A model generated the notes under the pieces. The model did no database searches. It was given only the letters and a program-made list of their open reading frames with translations, and was not told the DNA's origin. Shown here in pieces: positions 34,401-43,970 of a DNA stretch of 64,000 nt. Source of the stretch: Microbacterium sp. XT11 (lineage in GTDB: Bacteria > Actinomycetota > Actinomycetes > Actinomycetales > Microbacteriaceae); NCBI RefSeq assembly GCF_001513675.1, contig NZ_CP013859.1:621081-685080 (forward strand). The letters run 5' to 3'. The stretch's first letter is position 1. Every line of letters begins with the position of its first letter. The position numbers and the translations under genes are program-made.

Positions 34401-35255
34401 TCAGACGACGGCGTTCACCAGACGCTGCCGCTGAGAGCCGAGTCCGTCGATCCCCAGCTCGACCACGTCTCCGGCACGCAGATACGGGAAACGGCCGGAC
34501 AGGGCGACGCCCTGGGGAGTGCCCGTGTTGATGAGGTCGCCGGGGTCGAGCACCATGTACTGCGACAGATGGTGCACGATCTCGGCGACCGTGAAGATCA
34601 TGTCCGCCGTGTTGGAGTCCTGCCTGGCCTCCCCGTTCACCGTCGACCAGAGCCGCAGGGCCTGCGGATCGACCTCGTCTGCCGGCACGAGCGCAGGGCC
34701 GAGGGGGTTGAACGTCTCGGCGTTCTTGCCCTTCGACCACTGCCCTCCGGACTGCTCGACCTGGAAGGCGCGCTCCGACACGTCATGCGACACGACGTAA
34801 CCGGCGACGTGCGCCAGAGCCTCCTCGGGGCTCGACAGGTACCGTGCCCGCTTGCCGATCACCACGCCGAGCTCGACCTCCCAATCGACCTTCTCGGCCC
34901 CGGGCGGCATGAGCACGTCGTCGAACGGACCGACGACCGTATTCGGATGCTTGTGGAAGAGGATCGGCACCGAAGGGGGCGCATCCCCCGACTCGGCCGC
35001 GTGGGCCGCATAGTTCTGGCCGATGCACAGCACGGCCGACGGGCGGGCGATCGGCGCGCCGACACGCAGGTCGTCGGCGCCTTCGAACGCGGGCAGCTCC
35101 CCGGCTTCCAGAGCCGCGCGGGTACGAGAGATGCCGCCGCCTTCGAGGAAGGCGCCGTCGATGTCGCGTGTCAGACCGTCGAGGCGGAAGACGCGGCCAT
35201 CGTGGCGGACCGCGGGGGTTTCGGCGCCGGCATCGCCGAGGCGGAGGAGTTCCAT
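34401..35255 (-). CDS. FAH-family hydrolase, candidate 2,4-diketo-3-deoxy-L-rhamnonate hydrolase
   Basis: 284 aa. Metal-binding EVELGVVIGK preceded by KVDW (about 122-135), SHDVSERAFQ, QWSKGKNAETFNPLGP, and LINTGTPQGVAL: the fumarylacetoacetate hydrolase fold, which cleaves C-C bonds of diketo acids with Mg2+ or Mn2+. Next to L-rhamnonate dehydratase and a dehydrogenase it fits the last step of the diketo route, giving pyruvate and L-lactate. ATG 35255 follows GGAG at 9 nt. Gap to the dehydratase holds short GGTGTCAGG repeats. Confidence 0.85.
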   Translation of the reverse strand: MELLRLGDAGAETPAVRHDGRVFRLDGLTRDIDGAFLEGGGISRTRAALEAGELPAFEGADDLRVGAPIARPSAVLCIGQNYAAHAAESGDAPPSVPILFHKHPNTVVGPFDDVLMPPGAEKVDWEVELGVVIGKRARYLSSPEEALAHVAGYVVSHDVSERAFQVEQSGGQWSKGKNAETFNPLGPALVPADEVDPQALRLWSTVNGEARQDSNTADMIFTVAEIVHHLSQYMVLDPGDLINTGTPQGVALSGRFPYLRAGDVVELGIDGLGSQRQRLVNAVV

Positions 35256-35265
35256 CGTCGTTCTC

Positions 35266-35318
35266 CGTGTCAGGGGTGTCAGGGGTGTGTTGGGTGTCAG
35301 GGGTGTGAGGGGTGTGTT
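35266..35318. repeat. GGTGTCAGG short tandem repeats
   Basis: Five or six 9-11 bp GGTGTCAGG/GGTGTGTTG-like units in the 73-bp gap between the dehydratase stop and the FAH start. Confidence 0.8.
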
Positions 35319-35328
35319 CAGTGGCGGA

Positions 35329-36507
35329 TCAATGGGTGTACGGGCGGTGCTTCTGGATGGCATCCGACAGCTCGACGCCGAACCCCGGGGTCTCGGGCAC
35401 CTTCAGCCGGCCATCGACGGGCACCGGCTCACCGACGAGCATCGGCGAGAACATCGGCACGACCTCCTCGGCGGTCGGATGCATCATGAGGAACTCGGCG
35501 AACGGGCTGTTCGTGCGCGTCACCACGAAGTGATAGGAGTACACCGACGATCCGTGCGGCACCACCATGGCTCCGTGCGCGTCTGCGAGCGCAGAGATCT
35601 TGATGAGCTCCGTGATGCCGCCGCACCAGCCGACATCCGGCTGGATGAGGTCGACGCCGGTCTCGAGCAGCTGCCGGAAGCCCCACCGGGTCGCCTCGTG
35701 CTCGCCGGTGGTTATCATCATCGACGACGGAGCACGGCGCCGCAGCTCGGCGTAGCCCCAGTAATCGTCGGGGATGAGAGCCTCTTCGAGCCATTTGAGA
35801 CCGTAGTCCGAGGCCGCATGAGCGAGGCGCGTCGCGTAGTCCACATCGAGCGACATCCAGCAGTCGTACATGAGCCAGAAGTCGTCGCCGACCTTCTCGC
35901 GCATGTCTGCGAGGAGCGCGATGTTGCGGCGTAGCCCCTCTTCTCCTTCGGCAGGACCGTGATGCAGGGGCATCTTGCCGCCGATGAAGCCGAGCTCCTT
36001 CGCCCTGTCGGGCCGGGCTCCGGTGGCATAGAACTGCAGCTCGTCGCGCACGGGCCCGCCGAGCAGCTCAAAGACGGGGACCTGCCGGATGCGGCCGAGC
36101 AGGTCGTAGAGGGCGAGGTCGACACCGCTGATCGCGTTGAGCACCACCCCGCGACGCCCGTAGTACAGGGTCGACTTGTACATCTGGTCCCAGATGCGCT
36201 CGATGTCGGTCACGGCGCGCCCCTCCAGGAAGCGCGCGAGATGCTTCTCGACGATGAAGGCGCCGATCTCGCCGGCGGTCGTGACGGAGAAGCCCACGGT
36301 GCCGTCGCTCGCCTCGATCTCGACCACGAGTGTGCCGAGCACGTTGATGCCGAAGCTCTGGCGCGACTGGCGATACTCCGGATACACGCTCATCGGCGTC
36401 GCGATGTGGTCGTCGATCCAGTGCTCCGCGCCCTGGTCGTGGTAATCGGCTCCGCCGCCGCGCACGGTGTAGGCGCGAACCTCGCGGATCGTGGGAGTGG
36501 CGGTCAT
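35329..36507 (-). CDS. L-rhamnonate dehydratase-like enolase-superfamily enzyme
   Basis: 392 aa. [13 protein letters not shown] at 28-40 is characteristic of L-rhamnonate dehydratase (RhmD). Metal ligands are D215 (LMYDCWMS), E241 (KWLEEAL) and E269 with catalytic H270 (TTGEHE), plus H318 ([10 protein letters not shown]). The ending [11 protein letters not shown] and HRPYTH also match. It dehydrates L-rhamnonate to 2-keto-3-deoxy-L-rhamnonate with Mg2+. Operon order MFS, MDR dehydrogenase, this gene, FAH hydrolase supports the diketo pathway. The start ATG 36507 overlaps the MDR stop. Confidence 0.9.
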   Translation of the reverse strand: MTATPTIREVRAYTVRGGGADYHDQGAEHWIDDHIATPMSVYPEYRQSRQSFGINVLGTLVVEIEASDGTVGFSVTTAGEIGAFIVEKHLARFLEGRAVTDIERIWDQMYKSTLYYGRRGVVLNAISGVDLALYDLLGRIRQVPVFELLGGPVRDELQFYATGARPDRAKELGFIGGKMPLHHGPAEGEEGLRRNIALLADMREKVGDDFWLMYDCWMSLDVDYATRLAHAASDYGLKWLEEALIPDDYWGYAELRRRAPSSMMITTGEHEATRWGFRQLLETGVDLIQPDVGWCGGITELIKISALADAHGAMVVPHGSSVYSYHFVVTRTNSPFAEFLMMHPTAEEVVPMFSPMLVGEPVPVDGRLKVPETPGFGVELSDAIQKHRPYTH

Positions 36508-37565
36508 CGTGTCTCTCCGTCTCGGTCGTTCTCTGAACCGGATTCCCGGTCGAATCGGACAAGCACCTTGCCCGGGGTGCCGTCGCCCGCGGCGAGCGCG
36601 GCGAAGGCGGCGTCGGCGTCGGCCACGTCGATCTCCCGGCTGATCAGCGCACGGTACGTCTCGGGGTCGCCTCCGATGATCTGCGCGGCATGAGCGAAGT
36701 CGTCGGAGCCGTAGGTGAAGCTGCCGAGCAGCGCGCGTTCCTCGGTGCTCACGAGGTACGCGTCGAGCGTCATCTGCGGCGCGCCCATGCCCACGAGGCA
36801 GATCGACGCACCCAGCACGGTGCTCGTGAGCGCATCGCGCACGGTGGGCGTGATGCCGACGGCATCCACGGCGGCGTCGGCCAATCCGCCTCTCTCCCGC
36901 AGCTGATCGGCGACCGGACCCTCAGCCGGATCGACGGTCTCGGCCCCGAGACGCTGGATGAGCGCCCGGCGAGCGGCGTCCGGTTCGCTGACGATGATCG
37001 TCCGTGCTCCCGCGTCGCGGAGCGCGACGACCACCGACTGCCCGATCGGCCCTCCGCCGATCACGAGCACTCGGCCGAGGCCCGACCGCGGCAGCCGCCG
37101 CACGGCGTGCACCGCGACGGCGAGCGGTTCGATGAGGGCCCCCAGCTCGATCGGCAACCCGTCGGGGAGCGCGACGACGTTGCGCGCCGGGACGAGCACA
37201 TAGTCGGCGAAGGATGCCGGCACCTCCGGCGCGACGCCGATCACGTACTTGCGGGGGTGGTGCTGCTCGTGTCCCGCGTACGCAGCGGCGTCGTCGGCGG
37301 GCACGACGACAGGGTTGAAGGTCACGGGGGTGCCGACGGCGAGCCCGTGCACACCGGATCCAACGGCCGCGATCGTGCCGCTGGACTCGTGCCCCATGAC
37401 CTGCCCCGGCAGGCGCCGGCCGTTCTCGCCGGTGTAGCCGTGCACGTCGGATCCGCAGATCCCGGTCGCGGCGACGCGGATCACGACCTCGTCGGTCCCT
37501 GGGGTGGGCGTGGGGGCTTCTCGGACGTCGAGTCGCCCGATCTCGGTGAGCACGAGCTCGCGCAT
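36504..37565 (-). CDS. MDR (zinc-type) dehydrogenase, candidate 2-keto-3-deoxy-sugar-acid dehydrogenase
   Basis: 353 aa. [12 protein letters not shown] (C37) and [17 protein letters not shown] (H59/E60) give the catalytic zinc site; [21 protein letters not shown] is the NAD(P) motif. The four-Cys structural zinc loop usual at about 90-110 is absent; there the sequence reads [15 protein letters not shown]. Between the rhamnonate transporter and dehydratase, it probably oxidises 2-keto-3-deoxy-L-rhamnonate, but could act on L-rhamnose or another alcohol. ATG 37565. Confidence 0.82.
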   Translation of the reverse strand: MRELVLTEIGRLDVREAPTPTPGTDEVVIRVAATGICGSDVHGYTGENGRRLPGQVMGHESSGTIAAVGSGVHGLAVGTPVTFNPVVVPADDAAAYAGHEQHHPRKYVIGVAPEVPASFADYVLVPARNVVALPDGLPIELGALIEPLAVAVHAVRRLPRSGLGRVLVIGGGPIGQSVVVALRDAGARTIIVSEPDAARRALIQRLGAETVDPAEGPVADQLRERGGLADAAVDAVGITPTVRDALTSTVLGASICLVGMGAPQMTLDAYLVSTEERALLGSFTYGSDDFAHAAQIIGGDPETYRALISREIDVADADAAFAALAAGDGTPGKVLVRFDRESGSENDRDGETR

Positions 37566-37592
37566 CGGCTGGTCTCCTTCTTGCTTCTGCGG

Positions 37593-38936
37593 TCAGGCCT
37601 GGCGGGCGGATGCGGTGGACTCGAGCCCGACGCCGTCGGTCTCGCGCACCGCGGGGCTGACGGCGCGGCTGAGGGCGATCAGCGCTGCGCCGAGAAGGGC
37701 GATGGCCGCCAGCACGATGAGGCCTGCGCTGTCGCCGAACGTGGCGTCGGCCCAGTTCTTGAGGATCGGCGCGAGGAAGCCGCCGAGGCTGCCGAGCGAG
37801 TTGATCAGGGCGATGCCGCTCGCTGCCGCCGCACCGAGGAGGAACGACGTGGGCAGGGTCCAGAACACCGGCTGCACCGAGATGAATCCGGCGGCGCCGA
37901 CGCTGAGGGCGGCGAGCGCGACGATCGGCTCCTGGATCACGGCGGAGACGACGATGCCGAGTCCGGCCGCGCCGAGCGCGCAGGTGGCGATGAGGCGCCG
38001 CTGCCCCGTGCTGTCGGCCAGACGCGAGAGCACGAACGTGACGATGAGCGCGAACGTCCACGGAACGGCGGTGAGGAGACCGACTTCGAGCCCGACCGGC
38101 TTGCCCACGATCGTGGCGACCTGGGTGGGGAGGTAGAAGGTCACGCCGTAGACGCTCATCTGGATCGTGAGGTAGATGGCGGCGAAGTACAGCACGACCG
38201 GGTTCCCGAGGGCTCGCAGTGCGCCCCGCGGCGAGTGGTTCTCCTTGATGTCGTCCTCGGCCTCGAGCGCGCCGATGAGAGCGGAGCGCTCACCCTCGCT
38301 GAGCCACTTCGCGTCCTTCGGGCCGTTGTCGAGGTAGAAGAACGCGACGACGCCGATGAGGACGGTGAGGATGCCGGTGACGAGGAACATCAGCTGCCAT
38401 CCGTGGATGCCGACCTTGCCGTCGAGATCGAGCAGCATGCCGGACAGCGGTCCGCCGAAGATGAACGCGAGAGGCGCCCCGAAGTAGAAGAGCCCGTTGA
38501 CGCGTGCACGGAAGCTCAGCGGGATCCAGTAGGTGAGGAAGAGGATGACGCCGGGGAAGAAGCCCGCTTCGGTGATGCCCAGCAGCACGCGCAGGATGTA
38601 GAACACCCACTCGTTGGTGGCGAACATCATCAGCGACGAGACGATCCCCCACGAGATCATGATGCGGGCCAGCCAGATCTTCGCGCCGACCTTGCGCATG
38701 ATCAGGTTCGACGGCACCTCGAAGAGGGCGTAGCCGAGGAAGAAGATCCCCGCGCCGAGAGCATAGGCGGCGTCCGAGATCGCGGTGTCCGCCTGCCAGG
38801 CGGCTTTCGCGAAGCCGAGGTTCGCCCTGTCGAGGAAGGCGAGGATGTACATGAGAAGAAGGATCGGGATCAGCCGAAGCGTGACCTTGCGGACGATCGC
38901 GGCGAGCTCTGGCCGCGTAGAGGACTGAGTGGACAT
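37593..38936 (-). CDS. MFS transporter of the anion:cation symporter type, candidate L-rhamnonate importer
   Basis: 447 aa, 12 predicted membrane segments. YILAFLDRANLGFAKAAW in the first helix region and GITEAGFFPGVILFLTYWIP are typical of the ACS family (sugar acids, tartrate, phthalate). First gene of the minus-strand operon leading to the dehydratase. Substrate is inferred from context. A GTTCA-N6-TGAAC palindrome lies 32 nt upstream of its start. Confidence 0.87.
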   Translation of the reverse strand: MSTQSSTRPELAAIVRKVTLRLIPILLLMYILAFLDRANLGFAKAAWQADTAISDAAYALGAGIFFLGYALFEVPSNLIMRKVGAKIWLARIMISWGIVSSLMMFATNEWVFYILRVLLGITEAGFFPGVILFLTYWIPLSFRARVNGLFYFGAPLAFIFGGPLSGMLLDLDGKVGIHGWQLMFLVTGILTVLIGVVAFFYLDNGPKDAKWLSEGERSALIGALEAEDDIKENHSPRGALRALGNPVVLYFAAIYLTIQMSVYGVTFYLPTQVATIVGKPVGLEVGLLTAVPWTFALIVTFVLSRLADSTGQRRLIATCALGAAGLGIVVSAVIQEPIVALAALSVGAAGFISVQPVFWTLPTSFLLGAAAASGIALINSLGSLGGFLAPILKNWADATFGDSAGLIVLAAIALLGAALIALSRAVSPAVRETDGVGLESTASARQA

Positions 38937-38967
38937 CGGGCATCTCCATTGACGTGGGAATCCATGC

Positions 38968-38983
38968 GTTCACGTACATGAAC
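38968..38983. promoter_or_regulatory. Palindromic operator candidate for the IclR regulator
   Basis: GTTCACGTACATGAAC: perfect 5-bp arms GTTCA/TGAAC around 6 nt, in the 121-bp divergent gap between the MFS operon and the iclR gene. Size and place fit an IclR site. Confidence 0.55.
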
Positions 38984-39057
38984 TTGATGTCGCAGACCTG
39001 AACGCGCGATAGTGTGACACATCGCACCTGCACGCACAACTCTCGACGGGAGCTCCC

Positions 39058-39852
39058 ATGACCGAGGCCGAACCGAGCGCCGTCAAGTCCGCCGGACGCG
39101 CGATCCAGATCATCGAGCATCTCGCCGACACCGATGGCCAGACGTTCCCGCAGCTCCTCTCCGCGCTCTCCCTGCCGCGCTCCAGCGCGCACGGGCTTCT
39201 GCGCACGCTCGTCACCGCCGGGTGGGTGGAGCTCGACCCGGTGACCAAGCGGTACTCGCTGGGGCTGAAGGCATGGCAGATCGGGCAGCGCTACGACGGC
39301 CACCGGCTGCTGCTCGACTACGGCCCGCCGCTGATGGCCGAGCTGACCGCCGAGACCGGCGAGACCGTGCAGATGGCACGGCTCGACGGCGTGGAGAACG
39401 TCTACATCGCCATCAGCCCCTCGCCGAATCCGATGCGGCTCGCCTCGAACGTGGGAATGCGCCTGCACGCCCATGCGACGGGGATCGGCAAGGCTCTGCT
39501 GAGCACCCTGGCCGACGACGATGCCCGCCAGCGACTGCACCAGGTGGCGATCCCGCGGTTGACGGCCAAGACGATCACCGAGCCGGAGGAGATCCTCGCG
39601 GCGATCGGCCGGGGCCGTGACCTGGGGTTCTTCGTCGACGACGAGGAGTTCATCGACGGATGCCGGTGCGTGGCCATGCCCCTCACCTGGCCGCAGGAGA
39701 CAGGGGTCGCCGCCGCCGTGAGCATCACCATGCCGACGAGTCGCACCGATGAGCGATGGCCGCACTCGATGGTCGAGCCGCTGCGACGGCTCATCGACAG
39801 GATGCGGAAGGAGATGGGGCTCCCGGTCGCCCCTCCGGGTCCGCGGGAGTGA
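39058..39852 (+). CDS. IclR-family transcriptional regulator
   Basis: 264 aa. N-terminal winged helix: SAGRAIQIIEHLADT, FPQLLSALSLPRSSAHGLLR, wing ELDPVTKRYSLG. The C-terminal effector domain has RLASNVGMRLHAHATGIGKA. Divergent from the rhamnonate-type operon, which it likely controls, with the pathway acid or intermediate as effector (inference). Confidence 0.92.
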   Translation: MTEAEPSAVKSAGRAIQIIEHLADTDGQTFPQLLSALSLPRSSAHGLLRTLVTAGWVELDPVTKRYSLGLKAWQIGQRYDGHRLLLDYGPPLMAELTAETGETVQMARLDGVENVYIAISPSPNPMRLASNVGMRLHAHATGIGKALLSTLADDDARQRLHQVAIPRLTAKTITEPEEILAAIGRGRDLGFFVDDEEFIDGCRCVAMPLTWPQETGVAAAVSITMPTSRTDERWPHSMVEPLRRLIDRMRKEMGLPVAPPGPRE

Positions 39853-39932
39853 GCAGGGCCGGCGGGTGAGCAGGATCATCGGCCGTCGTCAAGCACCTCC
39901 CGCACGCCGGCTCCGCCCGGCATCCTGTCGCC

Positions 39933-40139
39933 ATGACCTCGCGCCCCGTCACGCCCACCATCACGCCGTACCCCGACGGCCCGCTCCTGGTACGCGGGCC
40001 CGTCGAGCTGCTCACGCCCGACGGCGAGCGCATCGACCCCGGCCGCCGCACCTGCGCGCTGTGCCGGTGCGGCCTGTCGACCATCAAGCCGTTCTGCGAC
40101 GGAAGCCACAAGGTCTCCGGATTCCGCACGCAGGACTGA
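39933..40139 (+). CDS. CDGSH iron-sulfur protein
   Basis: 68 aa. CRCGLSTIKPFCDGSHKVSG holds the CxC...C-D-G-S-H cluster ligands for a 2Fe-2S cluster with three Cys and one His. Single-CDGSH proteins of this size bind labile clusters for transfer or sensing. Convergent with the haem-oxygenase-like gene, 18 bp apart. Confidence 0.92.
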   Translation: MTSRPVTPTITPYPDGPLLVRGPVELLTPDGERIDPGRRTCALCRCGLSTIKPFCDGSHKVSGFRTQD

Positions 40140-40157
40140 CGGCGGGAGCATCCGTTC

Positions 40158-41228
40158 TCAGCCGGCTGAGACGCCCGCGAACGGGCGGCGCAGCGACGAC
40201 TCTCCGCGTTCCCACGCCTCGAGGATGCCGTCGCTCCCCCACCCGTCGACGGTGAGGCACGCGGCGGCTCCGAACAGGATGTCGGGCAGCAGTTCAGGGT
40301 CGTCCTCCGCGAGCGATCCCGCGAGATCGCGTCCGGCGATCTGCTCGTGCACGGCATCCGCCTCGACGTGCTCGTCGTAGTACGCGGCGACCTCGTCGCT
40401 GAAACCGACGCGGCGCAGCCCCTCGGCGATCGACCGGCACGGGAGCGACGACGTCATCTCGAAAGCAGCCAGATGCCCCACTGCGGCACCGCGGAGACGG
40501 CGGTTCATGCCGAACATCGTCATGAGGTTGAACGAGGCGAGCGTGATCGCCGGCACCAGGTCGACGTAGGCGCCGTAGGTGTCGTCGAGGCCGGCACCGC
40601 GCAGCGTGCGGGCGTACATCACCTGGTGCATGCGGTCGGGGTCTCCCCCTCCGTACTCGTCGGCCTGGATCTCGATGAGGGCCGCCTTCGAGCGTCCGGT
40701 GAGGCGCGGGATCGCCCAGGAGTGCGCGTCGGCCTCCCGCAGCGTGTAGATGCTCCGCTGGATGAGCAGCTCCCTCGCCTGATCCACGGTCGCCTTGCGC
40801 CCCACGAACCTCGACAGGCTCGGCCCGGGTTGCGGGGTCGTCATGCGGAAGAGCGTGGCGGCCACGGCATCCCTCGTCGGCTCCGGGAGCTCTGGCAGCT
40901 CGACCGCGGCGCGCACGGCCGCCTCGAACGACCGCTCGAGTGCTCCTCGTGCCCCGATCAGCGCGGCATCCCACTCCCACTCCGCCCCGAACCCGGGAAG
41001 CGAGCCGTACCCGATGGCGTAGAGCAGGAAGAGCGACAGCTGCAGGTCGTCGTCGAAGACGGCGTCATCGGTCCGGGCGGCCTCGTCGGCGAGTCGCGGG
41101 ATGTCGGCCGTCGCGTCCGGGCCGGCCGTGCCTGGGAGCCGCAGGAGCGCCTCGCTCAGCGGGCCGCGAGCGGTGATCCCCGGCGAGACCGCTGACGCGG
41201 GGGCGAGGGTGTCGGGAGTGGTGTTCAT
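40158..41228 (-). CDS. Haem-oxygenase-like (HDO-type) iron-containing redox enzyme
   Basis: 356 aa, all-helical. Potential diiron ligands: ALIEIQADEYGGGDPDRMH, HLAAFEMTSSLP, and YYDEHVEADAVHEQ. This matches the iron-containing redox enzyme (haem_oxygenase_2 or HDO) family, whose members catalyse varied O2-dependent oxidations. The CDGSH protein next door could supply or sense iron. Substrate unknown. The family is typically 300-360 aa, so it is complete. Confidence 0.82.
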   Translation of the reverse strand: MNTTPDTLAPASAVSPGITARGPLSEALLRLPGTAGPDATADIPRLADEAARTDDAVFDDDLQLSLFLLYAIGYGSLPGFGAEWEWDAALIGARGALERSFEAAVRAAVELPELPEPTRDAVAATLFRMTTPQPGPSLSRFVGRKATVDQARELLIQRSIYTLREADAHSWAIPRLTGRSKAALIEIQADEYGGGDPDRMHQVMYARTLRGAGLDDTYGAYVDLVPAITLASFNLMTMFGMNRRLRGAAVGHLAAFEMTSSLPCRSIAEGLRRVGFSDEVAAYYDEHVEADAVHEQIAGRDLAGSLAEDDPELLPDILFGAAACLTVDGWGSDGILEAWERGESSLRRPFAGVSAG

Positions 41229-41303
41229 CGATGCGCCTTCGTGTGTCGAGCCTGAGCGGGCACGCTACCGGGCCGGCACGCAGCGGGGCAGGGGCTTGAC
41301 ACG

Positions 41304-41339
41304 ACGACGCCGCGCCCTCGGGTGAGGACGCGGCGTCGT
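41304..41339. terminator. Hairpin terminator after the aquaporin gene
   Basis: ACGACGCCGCG (41304-41314) pairs perfectly with CGCGGCGTCGT (41329-41339) around a 14-nt loop. It lies just past the minus-strand aquaporin stop; no T-tract, so the efficiency is uncertain. Confidence 0.7.
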
Positions 41340-41355
41340 GAGAGGGGTGTCGCGG

Positions 41356-41997
41356 TCAGGCGCCGATCTTCTTGGCGTCGTCGCTGTTGAGCAGGCGGAA
41401 CAGCACAGCCGCCACCACCGCGCCGACGATCGGAGCGAGGATGTACAGCCACAGGTTGCCCCAGTCGAACTGGCCGCTGATGGAGAGGCCGAGGGCGACG
41501 GCCGGGTTGAACCCGCCGCCCGAGATCGGGCCCACGGCGACGGCGCCGACGAACACGGTGCCGCCGATGGCGAGGCCGTAGAACGAGTTGCCCTCGGTGT
41601 CCTTCGACGTGGCGACGTTCAGGACCACCCAGACCAGCGCCAGCGTGAACAGCGCCTCGACGAGGAACGCCGGAGCGGTCTCGACCTTGACGGGCTCGCC
41701 CGGACCCCACACGGCTGCGCTGGCCAGCGCGGCCAGCGCCCCGCCGACGAACTGGGCGACGATGTAGACGACGAGGTCGGCGACGCTCAGGCCGCCGCGC
41801 AGGAACACGCCGATCGACACGGCGGGGTTCAGGTGCGCGCCGGAGATGTGCCCGGTGGAGTACACGAGAACCGCGAGGGCGAAGCCGATCGCGAGCGGCG
41901 CGAGACCGCCTGCGCCGTTGACCGCGCCGATGATGCTGAAGACGAAGAGGAATGTCGCGATCGCTTCAGCGATCGCCTTGCGTGCTGTCCCGGTCAT
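41356..41997 (-). CDS. MIP-family aquaporin/glycerol channel
   Basis: 213 aa, six membrane segments. Two NPA boxes: HISGAHLNPAVSIGVFLRGG and ISGGGFNPAVALGLSI. Membrane channel for water or small neutral solutes. The selectivity residues cannot be placed with certainty. ATG 41997; upstream gap to 42182 has no other feature seen. Confidence 0.93.
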   Translation of the reverse strand: MTGTARKAIAEAIATFLFVFSIIGAVNGAGGLAPLAIGFALAVLVYSTGHISGAHLNPAVSIGVFLRGGLSVADLVVYIVAQFVGGALAALASAAVWGPGEPVKVETAPAFLVEALFTLALVWVVLNVATSKDTEGNSFYGLAIGGTVFVGAVAVGPISGGGFNPAVALGLSISGQFDWGNLWLYILAPIVGAVVAAVLFRLLNSDDAKKIGA

Positions 41998-42182
41998 GAG
42001 AGTGCTCTTTTCGTGGAAGTGGGATGCGAGGAGCACCTCGACCACCGCGCACACTCCGGTCGACGCGCCCTCCGTTGGCGTCACCGACAGTAGCGCTTCG
42101 GCAAGAGGATCGACGGATGCCGCGCGGCGAATCTGTGAACGGGCTGAACGCGTCGCGACGGCAGGACGCCTTCGAGACGCGG

Positions 42183-43796
42183 TCAGGCGCGCGCGGCGAT
42201 CGCCGGGGCGTCCACGTCCCGCGGGAGGGCGCCGAACACGCCGCTCATGCCGTCGAGCCGCGCCGACACGAAGCCCTCCGCGACCGCCGACGGCGCCGTC
42301 TTCAGCAGCTGCGCGGCCGAGAGCGACAGCGCCAGCGCCTCGACGAGGCGGCGCGCCGCGGCATCCGGCAGGGGATCGGCGGCGACCTCCTTCGCGAGCC
42401 GGCGCGTGCGCTCCAGGTGCGCGTCGAAGACCGGGTGCGCGCCGCGCGCGGGGGCGACCTCGGCGTCGAAGGCCTCGAACGATGCCGGCTCGCGCGTCAG
42501 TGCACGCAGCACGTCCAGCGCGATGACGTTCCCCGACCCCTCCCAGATGGCCATGACGGGCTGCTCGCGGTAGCGCAGCTCCAGCGGCCAGTCGGTGGTG
42601 ATGCCGTTGCCGCCGAGGCACTCCAGCGCCTCCGCCGCGTGCGCCGGCCCCCGCTTGCACACCCAGTACTTCATCACGGCCGTCGCGAGCCGTCGGAAGG
42701 CGACGTCCTGCGCCGTGGCGTCGTCGTCATACGCGCGCGCGAGCCGCATGGCGACGGCCGTTCCCGCTTCGACCTCCAGCTGCAGGTCGGCGATCACGCC
42801 GGTCATCGCGGGCTGATCCACGAGCATCCGTCCGAAGGCCGCGCGATGCCGCACATGCCACGCCGCCTCGGCGACGCCCTGGCGCATGCCGGCGAGCGAA
42901 CCGAGCATCGAGTCGAGGCGGGTGCGCGTGACCATGTCGATGATCGCGCGCACTCCGCGCCCTTCCTCCCCCACGAGGGTCGCGGATGCCGCCTCGTACT
43001 CGACCTCGCTCGACGCGTTCGACCGGTTGCCCAGCTTGTCCTTGAGGCGCTGGAACCGCAGAGCATTTCGCGTGCCGTCGTCGCGCACCCTCGGCACGAG
43101 GAAGCACGACAGCCCGCCTGGCGCCTGAGCGAGCACCAGGAAGGCGTCGGACATCGGCGCCGAGCAGAACCACTTGTGCCCCGTCAGCTCGTAGCGGCCG
43201 TCACCCACCGGCACAGCGACCGTCGTGTTCGCCCGCACGTCCGATCCGCCCTGCTTCTCGGTCATCGCCATGCCGAACAGGGCGCTGTGCTTCTGCGCGC
43301 GCAGATCGGGGTCGTAGTCGCGCGAGAGCAGTCGGGGCAGCCACACGTCGGACAGCGACGGATGCTCGGCGATCACGGGAACCGCCGCATGCGTCATCGA
43401 CACCGGACACGCGTGCCCCGGCTCGACCTGGGCGTAGAGCATGAACACGGCGGCCCGTGCCGCGCTCGCACCGGGGCGCGGGTGGGCGAAGGCTCCGGTG
43501 TGCGCGCCGTCGGCGACCGCCGCAGCGATGACCCGGTGGTACGCCGGGTCGTATTCGACCTCGTCGATGCGGTTGCCCCAGCGGTCGTGCGTGTGCAGCA
43601 CCGGTTCGTGGCGGTTCGCGCGTCGAGCGTCGTCCTGGAACTCGGCGGAGCCGACGCGTCGGCCCACCTCGTGCAAAGCCTCGACGGCCCAACCCGCGGC
43701 CTCGCGCTCGACGGCATCCCGCAGCGCGACGTTCTCGCCGTATTCGTCCCGGTCGACGCGCGGCGGAGCCTGATTGGTGACGGTGTGCGTGCTCAC
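42183..43796 (-). CDS. AidB-like acyl-CoA dehydrogenase-family protein
   Basis: 537 aa, longer than ordinary acyl-CoA dehydrogenases (about 380), as in AidB. MTEKQGGSDVRANTTVAV binds FAD; LTGHKWFCSAPMSDAFLVLA, RLKDKLGNRSNASSEVEYEA and ALECLGGNGITTDWPLELRYREQPVMAIWEGSGNV segments follow in order (each part of a longer conserved run). AidB protects DNA against alkylation; many actinobacterial relatives are of unknown role. GTG start 43796 with GGAG 4-5 nt upstream. Confidence 0.88.
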   Translation of the reverse strand: MSTHTVTNQAPPRVDRDEYGENVALRDAVEREAAGWAVEALHEVGRRVGSAEFQDDARRANRHEPVLHTHDRWGNRIDEVEYDPAYHRVIAAAVADGAHTGAFAHPRPGASAARAAVFMLYAQVEPGHACPVSMTHAAVPVIAEHPSLSDVWLPRLLSRDYDPDLRAQKHSALFGMAMTEKQGGSDVRANTTVAVPVGDGRYELTGHKWFCSAPMSDAFLVLAQAPGGLSCFLVPRVRDDGTRNALRFQRLKDKLGNRSNASSEVEYEAASATLVGEEGRGVRAIIDMVTRTRLDSMLGSLAGMRQGVAEAAWHVRHRAAFGRMLVDQPAMTGVIADLQLEVEAGTAVAMRLARAYDDDATAQDVAFRRLATAVMKYWVCKRGPAHAAEALECLGGNGITTDWPLELRYREQPVMAIWEGSGNVIALDVLRALTREPASFEAFDAEVAPARGAHPVFDAHLERTRRLAKEVAADPLPDAAARRLVEALALSLSAAQLLKTAPSAVAEGFVSARLDGMSGVFGALPRDVDAPAIAARA

Positions 43797-43837
43797 GATG
43801 CTCCAGATGCAATCACGGATCCGCCCGGCAGGCAATG

Positions 43838-43921
43838 GATCGGCGGGGGGGGAGGATGGGCGGGTGTCGGGGATCGGCGGGCGGGTGTCGGGGATCGGCG
43901 GGCGACGCCGATCGGCGGGCG
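43838..43921. repeat. 21-bp minisatellite upstream of the APC permease gene
   Basis: GCGGGTGTCGGGGATCGGCG at 43860 and 43881 with partial ATCGGCGGG copies on both sides, in the divergent gap of the aidB-like and APC genes. Confidence 0.85.
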
Positions 43922-43970
43922 CGTGTCAAGCCCATCGCGCGGGAACGCCCCGTGCCATACCGTGCCGGGC

